From: Mesorhizobium sp. CA8
GTDB lineage: Bacteria > Pseudomonadota > Alphaproteobacteria > Rhizobiales > Rhizobiaceae
DNA length: 64,000 nucleotides
Reading direction: 5' to 3'
NCBI RefSeq assembly: GCF_020164955.1
Contig: NZ_JAIUHG010000001.1
Coordinates: 434,001-498,000 of the forward strand
The position numbers and the translations under genes are program-made. The number at the start of each line of letters is the position of its first letter. Positions within the stretch are counted from its first letter, which is position 1. Shown here in pieces: positions 16,861 through 26,758 of the stretch. The notes under the pieces are model-generated. The model was not told where the DNA came from. It was given only the letters and a program-made list of their open reading frames with translations, and ran no database searches.

Positions 16861-17685
16861 GTGGCAACTCTATAATTGGTGCGGATTTACTCGAATTAAG
16901 CAGGGAACCACTGCAAGCGGAAGACCCGAAGTACAGCGGATCACTTTGACGCGGTGGCGACCGTGCACTGTGAGCGGCATCCATCGCGCTGTCGGGAAAG
17001 CTCTCGGCGTAGAAGCGGCTGCGGCCTCCAAATCGCATTCTCTGGCATTGCGTGTTCCTTTCGATCTGAAGCCAGGATTCCGTCTTTGTTCCTACCTAGC
17101 GAGTGGGGGGAAAGGCGGTAGCGCTCCTCCGATTCGAACCCCCGATGGCGAGCGCACGGCCCGAGTTTGCCCCAATCCGTGACAGGAAGTCCAATCTCTT
17201 TCATAAGCGCACGCAATTCGGCTGGAGGAGCAGACAGAACGTTCGAAAAGCTTCCAAGAACCCGGCCAAATTGGATGCTCTTTGGATACGTGCCTCCACG
17301 AGTTTCTTTAGTTGCCGCAGCCGTTGCTGTTCTGCAAGCAAATCAACGGGTTGCCGAGGGCCCCGCGAACTCGCCTAGTGTCATTTGCAGTCGACAGCAC
17401 CAGATCAAAGCCGTTTTGACCAAGGGTTAATCGCTCATCTGCTGGTCTCCAAACACAGTGACCGTGGCTGACCTCGTTGGACCGGCACTTGGCTGGTGGT
17501 GCGATGGTTGAGCGCCTGGGCGGGATGGCTTCAATTGAAGGGAGACGCGCTACCAGTTCTGCAATGTCTGAATGAAGCGGCCATGAACTTTCGCTGAATG
17601 GAGCCTTCAGCCTCCATTCGGGCCGAACCTCCTACAAAGGGGCCGTCCAACCCCGCGGTCCCTACCGCATCGAAGGAGAAGTCCC
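16861..17685. other. Intergenic region between glycan and curli loci
   Basis: About 825 bp without a supported gene. It contains the right copy of the flanking direct repeat (17213-17287). Next to it a minus frame (AELRALMKEIGLPVTDWGKL) looks like old coding sequence but has no family I can name. The promoter of the first curlin gene is expected just before 17686. Confidence 0.4.
17213..17287. repeat. Direct repeat, right copy (flank of glycan cassette)
   Basis: Bases 17241-17263 are identical to 11107-11129, same orientation, with diverged similarity on both sides. It closes off the interval holding the acyltransferase and three glycan genes. Confidence 0.65.
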
Positions 17686-18123
17686 ATGACCCGTACATCA
17701 GTCGTCGCCGCAGCCCTTGCCGCCGTCGTCGGCTTCACCGCCGTCGCGCCCGCGATGGCCAACAACGTCAACATCGAACAATATGGCTGGCGCAATTCCG
17801 CCGGCGGCGCCCAGCACGGCTACCGCAACCGCATACACGTTTATCAGGATGGCCGCTTCAACACCGCCATAGGCCAGCAATATGGTCATCGCAACCGGTC
17901 GGTGATCGGGCAGCAGGGCGTCAACAATTACGGAGCGACCTATCAGTACGGCAGCCGGAACGCCGCAGGTATTGCCCAGTTCGGCTCGAACCACACCGCG
18001 ATCCTGACACAGGACGGCAACGGCAACATCGCCGCCGGCGTCCAGGTCGGCCACGGGTGCAATGCCGACGTCAGCCAAGGTGGCAGCGGCAACGTCGCCG
18101 CCTTCGTCCAGGACTGCCCCTGA
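17686..18123 (+). CDS. Curlin-repeat protein (CsgA/CsgB-like amyloid subunit)
   Basis: A 145-residue exported protein behind a strong GAAGGAGAAG site. A signal peptide (MTRTSVVAAALAAVVGFTAV...AMA) is followed by about five curlin-type repeats with the period of 20-odd residues: NIEQYGWRN, VYQDGRFN, IGQQYGHRN, IGQQGVNN, YQYGSRN, IAQFGSNH, LTQDGNGN. Each has the Q-x-G-x-x-N core of curli fibres. The C-terminus has a Cys pair (HGCNADV... QDCP). It should be exported and polymerise as an extracellular amyloid. It is the first gene of a three-gene curli set on the plus strand. Confidence 0.85.
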   Translation: MTRTSVVAAALAAVVGFTAVAPAMANNVNIEQYGWRNSAGGAQHGYRNRIHVYQDGRFNTAIGQQYGHRNRSVIGQQGVNNYGATYQYGSRNAAGIAQFGSNHTAILTQDGNGNIAAGVQVGHGCNADVSQGGSGNVAAFVQDCP

Positions 18124-18193
18124 ACCGTGGACGGTCGGCAAGGTCGGCAAGAGTGGTGTCGGCCACCGTCCTGCAATCACAAGGAGATGATCC

Positions 18194-18592
18194 ATGACCA
18201 AACTGGATAAGCGAACAGCAGCGGCATCTGCCGCGTTCCTGGCTGTGATCGTCGCCAGCGCGACTGCCGCGACGGCCGGCAAGGATGGCTCGAATTCCGG
18301 ACCGCTGCGATGCGAGATCCGGGACACGCTCCAAGGCGACGCCATCCTGCTCGAGCCCATGGTTTATGCCGACGAGAGCATTAACGGCACCTACAAGGTC
18401 AGCGTCTCCCGTGGTGGCAGATCCGGCTCCGCCAATATCCGGCAGGAGGGCGCCTTTGACGCCCGTCCGGGCAATCCGGTGTCGCTTGGCCAGATGAGTG
18501 TCGAGGGGAATGGCGCCTATGAGGTTGAGCTGAAAGTGACCGCAGGCGCGGCGAGTGTCAGTTGCGTCAAACAGGTGTCCGGCGCGACCTGA
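18194..18592 (+). CDS. csgH: CsgH-like curli chaperone
   Basis: A 132-residue periplasmic protein (site AAGGAGATGATCC, ATG 18194). After a signal peptide ending near ATAATAG, the mature part (GPLRCEIRDTLQGDAILLEP, then GTYKVSVSRGGRSGSANIRQ, ending GAASVSCVKQV) fits the beta-sandwich of CsgH, the alphaproteobacterial protein that keeps CsgA-type subunits from aggregating in the periplasm. Two Cys residues could form the disulfide joining first and last strands. It lies between two curlin genes, which supports the call. Assignment is by pattern and context, not by search. Confidence 0.75.
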   Translation: MTKLDKRTAAASAAFLAVIVASATAATAGKDGSNSGPLRCEIRDTLQGDAILLEPMVYADESINGTYKVSVSRGGRSGSANIRQEGAFDARPGNPVSLGQMSVEGNGAYEVELKVTAGAASVSCVKQVSGAT

Positions 18593-18621
18593 GCGCCGGC
18601 TATCTTCGAGCATCGAAAGGA

Positions 18622-18652
18622 GGGCTCTGGGCAACCGGAGCCCTTCATTTTC
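18622..18652 (+). terminator. Rho-independent terminator after csgH
   Basis: GGGCTCTGG-GCAA-CCGGAGCCC forms a nine-pair stem with one wobble and a GCAA tetraloop, followed by TTCATTTT. It sits 30 bp past the csgH stop. Confidence 0.65.
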
Positions 18653-18851
18653 ATCAAACCGGAACGACTGCAGTGCGCGGTGGATTTCCACCCGGAGTGA
18701 TGCAAAACCAAGTATTTAAGGCTTCGGCGGTTCCGTCGAAGGCGGCGCCGCTCCAAGTCTTGAACCGCGGCTGAACGAACCCTTCCACCACGGTTCAGCT
18801 TCGCCGTGCGACTGTGGCGCATCAGATGATGAAGCCACAAGGAGAGGCATC

Positions 18852-19268
18852 ATGAACCGCCAGGTCACAAAACTTATCGCCGCCATCGCGCTCGCGAGCG
18901 CCGTCGGCCTGCCCCTCTTCTGCGCTCCGGCGAAGGCGGGCGGTTCGATCGGGTTCTACTACTCGCCTCCGACGGCTCGCGATGCGCGGGCGCTGGATCT
19001 CGGCCTGCGCGCCTATTCGGTTTACAAAGGGCTGCGTAGCGCTGCCCATATCAGGCAGCGCGGGTGGAACAACCGTGCCGGCATAGGTCAGGACGGAGCC
19101 GGCAATCTCGGCATAATTCGACAGGAGGGCAGCGGACACTCCGCTACCCTGCGCCAGAACGGCAACGACAATTCCTACGGTATCTTCCAGTTTGGCCGAA
19201 ACACCGACGCCGACGTCGTGCAGGCCGGCGACAGGCAGAGCGGCGCGGCTTTCCTGTTCGGGTGGTAG
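18852..19268 (+). CDS. Second curlin-repeat protein (CsgB-like)
   Basis: A 138-residue exported protein (ATG 18852 after GGAGAGG). The signal peptide (LIAAIALASAVGLPLFCAPAKA) is followed by a non-repeat segment (about residues 33-62) and then four curlin repeats: IRQRGWNN, IGQDGAGN, IRQEGSGH, LRQNGNDN, then FQFGRNTD and VVQAGDRQ. The non-repeat head and fewer repeats suggest a nucleator or minor subunit (inference). It has its own leader of about 260 bp after the terminator behind csgH, so it may be transcribed separately. Confidence 0.8.
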   Translation: MNRQVTKLIAAIALASAVGLPLFCAPAKAGGSIGFYYSPPTARDARALDLGLRAYSVYKGLRSAAHIRQRGWNNRAGIGQDGAGNLGIIRQEGSGHSATLRQNGNDNSYGIFQFGRNTDADVVQAGDRQSGAAFLFGW

Positions 19269-19329
19269 GCAGAAATCGCCTGGTTGCGGATACGTGACGA
19301 CTGTCCGGCACGCATCCGCCGCCGATGAT

Positions 19330-19480
19330 CGATTGCGCCCGCGAGGCCCGCAACCATTGCCTCGGAGACGCTATCGAGGGCTGCGGTCGGAACGCCCGGC
19401 GAGACGAACGTTTCCCGCCAGACACAATCCAGAAACATCCAGGAAAAACTCCAGAAATCATTCAACCGTATTGTGCTCAA
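19330..19480 (-). pseudogene. Possible DUF982 fragment
   Basis: The minus strand has ALDSVSEAMVAGLAG preceded by WRETFVSPGVPTA, resembling the DUF982 protein at 22154-22456 (EEVDSVSEAMVFL). At DNA level 25 bp (19353-19377 versus 22365-22389) differ at one base. The rest of the domain is missing. This is either a degraded copy or a chance-conserved block. Confidence 0.35.
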
Positions 19481-19536
19481 GAGGGTCAGTTCATCGGCTG
19501 CAGCAGTGCTGCACTTGCTCGGGTTTGCGACAAGCG

Positions 19537-19839
19537 ATGCACAGAATCTCGATCAACTTGATGGGTGCGTTGCTCAGCTTGTCGCTTACCGCGGCAGCGA
19601 CCGGAATCCCCACCTCAAAGGTGGCACCGCTCACCCGGACCGAGCGCTGCACCAATCTTAGCCGTCAAGTTGACGAAGCCCTCAAAACGCATGCCGCGGC
19701 AATGCAGGTCACCGCGGCGAAGGCTCTTCAGAGAAAGGGAAACCGGTACTGCGCCAAGAAGAAAGAGGCGCAGGGGATCCGGATGTTCGCGAAAGCTTTG
19801 AAGCTGCTCGGAGTGACACCCATCGATCCAGATGAGTGA
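19537..19839 (+). CDS. Small exported hypothetical protein
   Basis: A 100-residue protein from ATG 19537 (ATG 19561 possible). A signal-peptide-like start (LMGALLSLSLTAAATG) is followed by a helical, basic mature part with three Cys-bearing spots (RCTNLSRQVDEAL, RYCAKKKEAQGIRMF) and a short Asp/Glu tail. It probably resides in the periplasm. Nothing beyond the export signal is recognised. It precedes another small exported gene by 36 bp on the same strand. Confidence 0.6.
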   Translation: MHRISINLMGALLSLSLTAAATGIPTSKVAPLTRTERCTNLSRQVDEALKTHAAAMQVTAAKALQRKGNRYCAKKKEAQGIRMFAKALKLLGVTPIDPDE

Positions 19840-19875
19840 CGCTCAAACCCGACTTGCCAAACAAGGAACAGGCAC

Positions 19876-20136
19876 ATGAAAAAGTCTCTTCTGTCCGTCG
19901 TCGGTCTTGCATTCGCGCTCGCCGTCTCGATGCCAGTTCTCGGTCCCAACAACGCCGCTGCGGCTACAAAGCCGGCGCCGGCAGCGACGGCCGCAACTAG
20001 CTCAGCGCCCGCTTCGGATGCTATGACCACGAAGAAGCACGTCACGAAGGCCTGCAAGGTGACCAGGAAGCACAAGTGCCCAGTCAGGCACAAGAGGGGC
20101 GCCGCCAAGAAGGCAGCCCCCAAGAAGGCCTATTAA
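19876..20136 (+). CDS. Small lysine-rich exported protein
   Basis: An 86-residue protein (ATG 19876 with AAGGAACAGGC before it). The signal peptide (MKKSLLSVVGLAFALAVSMP) is followed by an Ala/Pro/Thr stretch and then a very basic tail (KKHVTKACKVTRKHKCPVRH, RGAAKKAAPKKAY) with two Cys. Low complexity suggests an unstructured periplasmic or surface protein that could bind anionic polymers (inference). A terminator follows directly. No family assigned. Confidence 0.65.
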   Translation: MKKSLLSVVGLAFALAVSMPVLGPNNAAAATKPAPAATAATSSAPASDAMTTKKHVTKACKVTRKHKCPVRHKRGAAKKAAPKKAY

Positions 20137-20156
20137 GCCTTGCAGTATTGCAAAAG

Positions 20157-20196
20157 AGGCCATCGATCTCCGCATTTACCTGGATGGCCTTTTTTG
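20157..20196 (+). terminator. Rho-independent terminator after the small exported genes
   Basis: AGGCCATC (20157-20164) pairs with GATGGCCT (20183-20190) around an 18-base loop and is followed by a run of T. It begins about 20 bp after the stop of the 86-residue gene. Confidence 0.6.
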
Positions 20197-20604
20197 GCTT
20201 TTCCCGCTGGCGACTGACTGGGCGCAACTATCGCATCTTCGCGCCGGTCCGCTCTTTTGGTCGCGGACAGGAGCAGGCTGGTCAAGCGCCCTTGTGGCGT
20301 CCTCGATCAGCCTGACCCCTAAGTTGCGGAATCTCTGGCCAGACTTATCCCTTATATTTCCAACCTCCTCCGCCACCATTCCGGGTGCAGAAGCAGACAC
20401 CTCTCCACTCAACTAAGCGCTGACCGCGAGTATCTTTTCTGCTACCTTTTCTGATCCCCGGTTCCTGTAGGTTTGGAATCGAACAAGGGGTGTTAATGCT
20501 TCCAATTCACCGCGCGGCATGGTTTTCGATGTCAATTTGGAATAAAACGCCGCTGGATGGCGTTTATGCGAAGACCACGGCGCAATCCGTGCGGAGGACG
20601 TCCG
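20197..20604. other. Intergenic region
   Basis: About 400 bp. A 78-codon minus frame (20176-20412) has no recognised domain and overlaps the terminator. The promoter of the following dehydrogenase gene is expected here; nothing else seen. Confidence 0.35.
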
Positions 20605-22074
20605 ATGTACGCCGACTTCCCGCGAAACTCGGTCCTGGTCGTATTGGTTATCCTCATGGCTAGCTGCTCCAGCGTTCCGGTGCAGCAAACGCCGGCGGCA
20701 GCCGGCTACGGCCCCAACCCCACTCTGCCGAAACCAACACCCTCGCTGATCCCGACTGTTAACATCGCCCAAGCAACAGGCTGGCAGGAAGGTGATATGC
20801 CGACCCCGGCGGAGGGGCTGAGAGTGACGGCCTTCGCCACCGGCCTCGACCATCCGCGCTGGCTGCATGTGCTCCCGAACGGCGACGTGCTTGTTGCTGA
20901 AACCAATGCCCCTGCCAAGCATGACGATGGCTTCAGCCTCAGAAAGCTCTTCATGACCCAGGCCATGAGGCGGGCCGGCGCGGCGACGACCAGCGCTAAC
21001 CGCATCACTCTGCTGCGCGACACCAATGGTGACGGCATCGCCGATGTGCGCCGGATTTTCGCAGAAGGCCTTAATTCGCCCTTCGGCATGACGCTTTCCA
21101 AGGGCAAGCTCTATGTCGCCGACACCGACGCGCTCGTCGCTTTTCCCTACTCCAACGGCCAGACCCGAGTAACCACGCCACCAGAAAAGATAGTCGACTT
21201 GCCGGCCGGAGACATCAACCATCACTGGACCAAGGATGTGATCGCAAGTCCGGACGGAAGCAAACTCTATGTGACCGTCGGCTCGAACAGCAACGCTGGA
21301 GAAAACGGCATAGAGGCGGAAAAGAACCGCGCCGCCGTCCTTGAGGTGGATCGGTCCAGCCGCAGCATCCGGGTCTTCGCATCGGGGCTGCGCAACCCGA
21401 ACGGGCTTTCCTGGAACCCTGAGACCGGCAAGCTTTGGGTCGCCGTGAACGAGCGTGACGAGATTGGCGACGATCTCGTGCCCGATTACATCACCTCAGT
21501 TCGCAACGGCGCTTTCTATGGCTGGCCCTACAGTTATTATGGACAGAACGTCGACGAACGCGTCAAGCCGCAACGCCCCGATCTGGTGGCGAAGGCGGTC
21601 AAGCCCGACTATGCGGTGGGTTCCCATACCGCCTCGCTGGGACTGGCCTTCTCCGGCCGCGCGTCGCTCGGCCCCGCCTACGGCAACGGCGCTTTTATAG
21701 GCCAGCACGGCTCATGGAACAGAAACGTGCACAGCGGTTATAAGGTAATCTTTGTGCCGTTCCGTGGAGGCAGACCGAGCGGGTCCCCGAAGGATGTGCT
21801 CACGGGCTTTCTCGGACGTGATGGCAAAGCCATGGGCCGTCCGGTTGGCGTTGCTGTCGACAGGGCCGGAGCGTTGCTCGTCGCCGACGACGTTGGCAAT
21901 GTCATCTGGCGGGTCAGCCGCGCGAACGGGCGTCGAGCGCCGGTGCTTTCTGGCTGCCTTTATCGGACCTGTTCAAGCGCATCTTTTACCAGTTACGCGC
22001 GCTGCGCGTTACTCGCATCGTCTGAAGGAAATAACGCGCCTGGAGTTGCAATTATTCCGTGCTTCGCCCTCTGA
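20605..22074 (+). CDS. Sorbosone-dehydrogenase-family lipoprotein (PQQ-type beta-propeller)
   Basis: A 489-residue protein. ATG 20605 is chosen because GGAGGACG lies just before it; this gives a lipoprotein signal ([10 protein letters not shown]) with the modified Cys near residue 20. The rest is a six-bladed propeller typical of the L-sorbosone/glucose dehydrogenase group ([92 protein letters not shown]). Such proteins oxidise sugars or aldoses in the periplasm with PQQ, though the cofactor is inferred. After the last blade (VIWRVS) about 50 residues of odd composition extend to the stop, possibly from loss of an earlier stop. Confidence 0.85.
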   Translation: MYADFPRNSVLVVLVILMASCSSVPVQQTPAAAGYGPNPTLPKPTPSLIPTVNIAQATGWQEGDMPTPAEGLRVTAFATGLDHPRWLHVLPNGDVLVAETNAPAKHDDGFSLRKLFMTQAMRRAGAATTSANRITLLRDTNGDGIADVRRIFAEGLNSPFGMTLSKGKLYVADTDALVAFPYSNGQTRVTTPPEKIVDLPAGDINHHWTKDVIASPDGSKLYVTVGSNSNAGENGIEAEKNRAAVLEVDRSSRSIRVFASGLRNPNGLSWNPETGKLWVAVNERDEIGDDLVPDYITSVRNGAFYGWPYSYYGQNVDERVKPQRPDLVAKAVKPDYAVGSHTASLGLAFSGRASLGPAYGNGAFIGQHGSWNRNVHSGYKVIFVPFRGGRPSGSPKDVLTGFLGRDGKAMGRPVGVAVDRAGALLVADDVGNVIWRVSRANGRRAPVLSGCLYRTCSSASFTSYARCALLASSEGNNAPGVAIIPCFAL

Positions 22075-22153
22075 CGGACCTACGCACGTCCGCGACACGA
22101 CCGCCGCGCAGGTCAGACGCAGCGTTCTCAATTTGCGAAATGCTGACTCGCCC

Positions 22154-22456
22154 CTAGCGCCTCAGGGCGTGGACATTGTCCATCGACGCGCCACCCAGCG
22201 GCAGCGCCATGTCATCGTCGAGCAGCCGGGTAATGCGAGCAAAGCCGACAAAGGCTTTTCGCGCTTCCTCGGCCGACATCTTGCCCGACAGTGCCGCCGC
22301 GCAGCAATTCAGGGCGCACTGATAAACCGGTCCGCGCCGTCCCGTTGGCCATTTCCGCAGGAACACCATCGCCTCGGAGACGCTATCGACTTCCTCCACA
22401 GGGTATCCCTGCCCACGCGCAATTCGCACTGGGGTAAAGAAATGCAAGCGATCCAT
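22154..22456 (-). CDS. DUF982 domain protein
   Basis: A 100-residue protein starting at ATG 22456 behind GGGAGG. Features of DUF982 are SVSEAMVFLRKWPTGRRGPV, then ALNCCAAALSGKMSAEEARK and AFVGFARITRLLDDD, a small helical family almost limited to rhizobia. Cellular role unknown; related genes often occur in many copies per genome. It is convergent with the sorbosone-dehydrogenase-like gene and divergent from the permease. Confidence 0.75.
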   Translation of the reverse strand: MDRLHFFTPVRIARGQGYPVEEVDSVSEAMVFLRKWPTGRRGPVYQCALNCCAAALSGKMSAEEARKAFVGFARITRLLDDDMALPLGGASMDNVHALRR

Positions 22457-22755
22457 AATTATCCTCCCGGTCGACCGCAATGCAGCCGAACCGCAATAAA
22501 CGCACGTATCGCGAATCAGTTCCAAACAAATTTGGTTGCCGTCGGAAAAGTTTGGAACCAGTCCGCCCCGGCCCCGAAAGCACCGTCGCGACTCAAGCTC
22601 GACGCGCGCCGCAAGGCAGCGGATAAGGGCGATTCTCATTGAATATCTTTAAGGCGAAAGCCGGCAAATGGATTGCTTGCCGGTTCCCCTGCGTCAGGCT
22701 TAACCTCCGCGATTAAACGCGTGAGGGCGCGTTTTGCAAAAGGGGAACACATGCA

Positions 22756-24213
22756 ATGACCATTCAAGGCGCATCGCCCGACCTCTACAATGAGGATCTG
22801 GCTCCCGCAACCGTCAGGAACTGGGGACCGTTTTCGATCTTCAACGTCTGGACCTCGGACGTCCACAGCCTCTGGGGCTACTATCTGGCGGCCAGCCTGT
22901 TTCTGTTCTGCGGCGGCTTCGTCAACTTCGTCATCGCCATCGGCATCGGCTCGCTGATCATCTACGCGCTGATGAACCTGGTCGGCTATGCCGGCGTGAA
23001 GACCGGCGTGCCCTACCCCGTGCTTGCCCGCGCCTCATTCGGCATCTGGGGCGCCAACATCCCAGCCCTGGTCCGCGCCATCGTCGCTTGCTTCTGGTAC
23101 GGCGCTCAGACGGCTGCGGCGTCGGGCGCGATCGTCGCGCTGCTGACGCGCCTGCAATGGTTCGACGAGTTCAACAAGAGCTCGCATATGCTGGGTCATT
23201 CCACGCTCGAGGTGATCTGCTTCGTCATCATCTGGGCGCTGCAGTTGCTGATCATCCAGAAGGGCATGGAAACCGTCCGCCGCTTCCAGGATTGGGCCGG
23301 CCCGGCCGTCTGGATCATGATGCTGATCCTGGCCATTTTTCTTTGCGTGAAGTCCGGCACTTTCGCCTTCACCAGCGACATCCCGATGGATGTGCTGCTG
23401 GACAGGACCAAGGATGCCGGCGTTCCGGGCGAGCCTGGGTCCTGGACCGCCCTGTTCGCGGTGGCAGCGATCTGGGTGACCTATTTCTCGGCGCTCTATC
23501 TCAACTTCTGCGACTTCGCCCGCTATGCACCGGACAATGCAGCACTTCGCAAGGGCAACATCTGGGGCCTGCCGGTCAACCTCATCCTGTTCTCGCTGGT
23601 CGCCGGCGTCACCACGATCGCCGCCTACGACGTCTACCATGAGGTGCTGCTGCATCCCGACCAGATCTCGGCCAAGTTCGACAGCTGGTTCCTGGCGGCG
23701 CTTGCCGCGCTGACCTTCGCCGTGGCGACGCTGGGCATCAACGTCGTGGCGAATTTCGTCTCGCCGGCCTTTGACTTCTCCAACGTGTTCCCGCGCCAGA
23801 TCGACTTCAAGAAGGGCGGTTACATCGCGGCGCTGATCGCCCTGGTGCTCTATCCCTTCGCGCCATGGGAAGGCAGCGCCGCTTCCTTCGTCAACATCAT
23901 CGGCGCGACGATGGGACCGATCTTCGGCGTGATGATGGTCGACTACTATTTGATCCGCAAAAGCGAGGTCGACGTCGAGGCGCTCTATCGCGAGGACGGC
24001 GAGTTCCGTTTCCAGAGCGGCTGGCATGTCAACGCCTTCATCGCCGCCGGCATCGGCGCCATCTTCTCCTCGATCCTGCCCAACTTCACCAACTGGCTGC
24101 CGTCCTGGTGGGGCGTCTATGGCTGGTTCTTTGGCGTGGCGATCGCGGGCGCCGTCTACTACGTCCTGCGCACCATGGCGCTTGGCGCCGGGGCAAGGAC
24201 CGCCAAGGCCTGA
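22756..24213 (+). CDS. NCS1-family nucleobase/hydantoin-type permease
   Basis: A 485-residue inner-membrane symporter with about 12 helices. The N-terminal block LYNEDLAPATVRNWGPFSIF, NVWTSDVHSLWGYYLAASLF and the segment GVPYPVLARASFGIWGANIP are the NCS1 family signature. Family members import purines, pyrimidines, allantoin, hydantoin or thiamine precursors with Na+ or H+; the substrate cannot be assigned here. No catabolic genes lie next to it. Start ATG 22756 is followed by MTIQGASPDLYN, in line with family starts. Its 3' side ends in a hairpin made of heptamer repeats. Confidence 0.9.
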   Translation: MTIQGASPDLYNEDLAPATVRNWGPFSIFNVWTSDVHSLWGYYLAASLFLFCGGFVNFVIAIGIGSLIIYALMNLVGYAGVKTGVPYPVLARASFGIWGANIPALVRAIVACFWYGAQTAAASGAIVALLTRLQWFDEFNKSSHMLGHSTLEVICFVIIWALQLLIIQKGMETVRRFQDWAGPAVWIMMLILAIFLCVKSGTFAFTSDIPMDVLLDRTKDAGVPGEPGSWTALFAVAAIWVTYFSALYLNFCDFARYAPDNAALRKGNIWGLPVNLILFSLVAGVTTIAAYDVYHEVLLHPDQISAKFDSWFLAALAALTFAVATLGINVVANFVSPAFDFSNVFPRQIDFKKGGYIAALIALVLYPFAPWEGSAASFVNIIGATMGPIFGVMMVDYYLIRKSEVDVEALYREDGEFRFQSGWHVNAFIAAGIGAIFSSILPNFTNWLPSWWGVYGWFFGVAIAGAVYYVLRTMALGAGARTAKA

Positions 24214-24222
24214 AACAAGGCG

Positions 24223-24903
<681 letters not shown>

Positions 24904-24925
24904 GGCCAATGTGCCGGCTGGTCGC

Positions 24926-26566
<1,641 letters not shown>

Positions 26567-26669
26567 TTAACGCGGCCTGATTGATTCCGCCAGAGAAAAA
26601 ACCGCCGCGAAGGCTTTTTCCCAAAATGACGTCGGTGCTCCCGAGGGAGGCTTGGCGAAACATGTTGCC

Positions 26670-26716
26670 CAAAAGTGCAAAGCAGTTTTTGGGAAACAAC
26701 ATGCGTCAAAACAAAA
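26670..26716. repeat. Dispersed rhizobial intergenic repeat, copy A
   Basis: The stretch GCAGTTTTGGGAAACAACAT and the AAAACA that follows resembles the sequence at 62413-62448 (GCGGTTTTGCGAGAACGACA..AAAACA). It lies between pyrG and the transpeptidase gene. Confidence 0.5.
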
Positions 26717-26738
26717 GGGCCGGCGATGCCGGCCCTTT
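26714..26738 (-). terminator. Strong terminator of the L,D-transpeptidase gene
   Basis: AAAGGGCCGGC and GCCGGCCCTTT form a perfect 11-bp stem with a GAT loop, 21 bp past the stop codon of the minus-strand gene, followed on that strand by TTTTGTTTT. Confidence 0.85.
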
Positions 26739-26758
26739 CGGCAGTTTGATGAAAGTCG

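Noticed and set aside
17125-17165. A GATTCGAACC-like segment resembling the T-arm of a tRNA on the minus strand
   Set aside because: The stem next to it does not pair (CGGGG faces GGAGG), and no anticodon arm or acceptor end is present.
20176-20412. A 78-codon minus frame as a possible small gene
   Set aside because: No ribosome site or known motif, and it overlaps a terminator hairpin.
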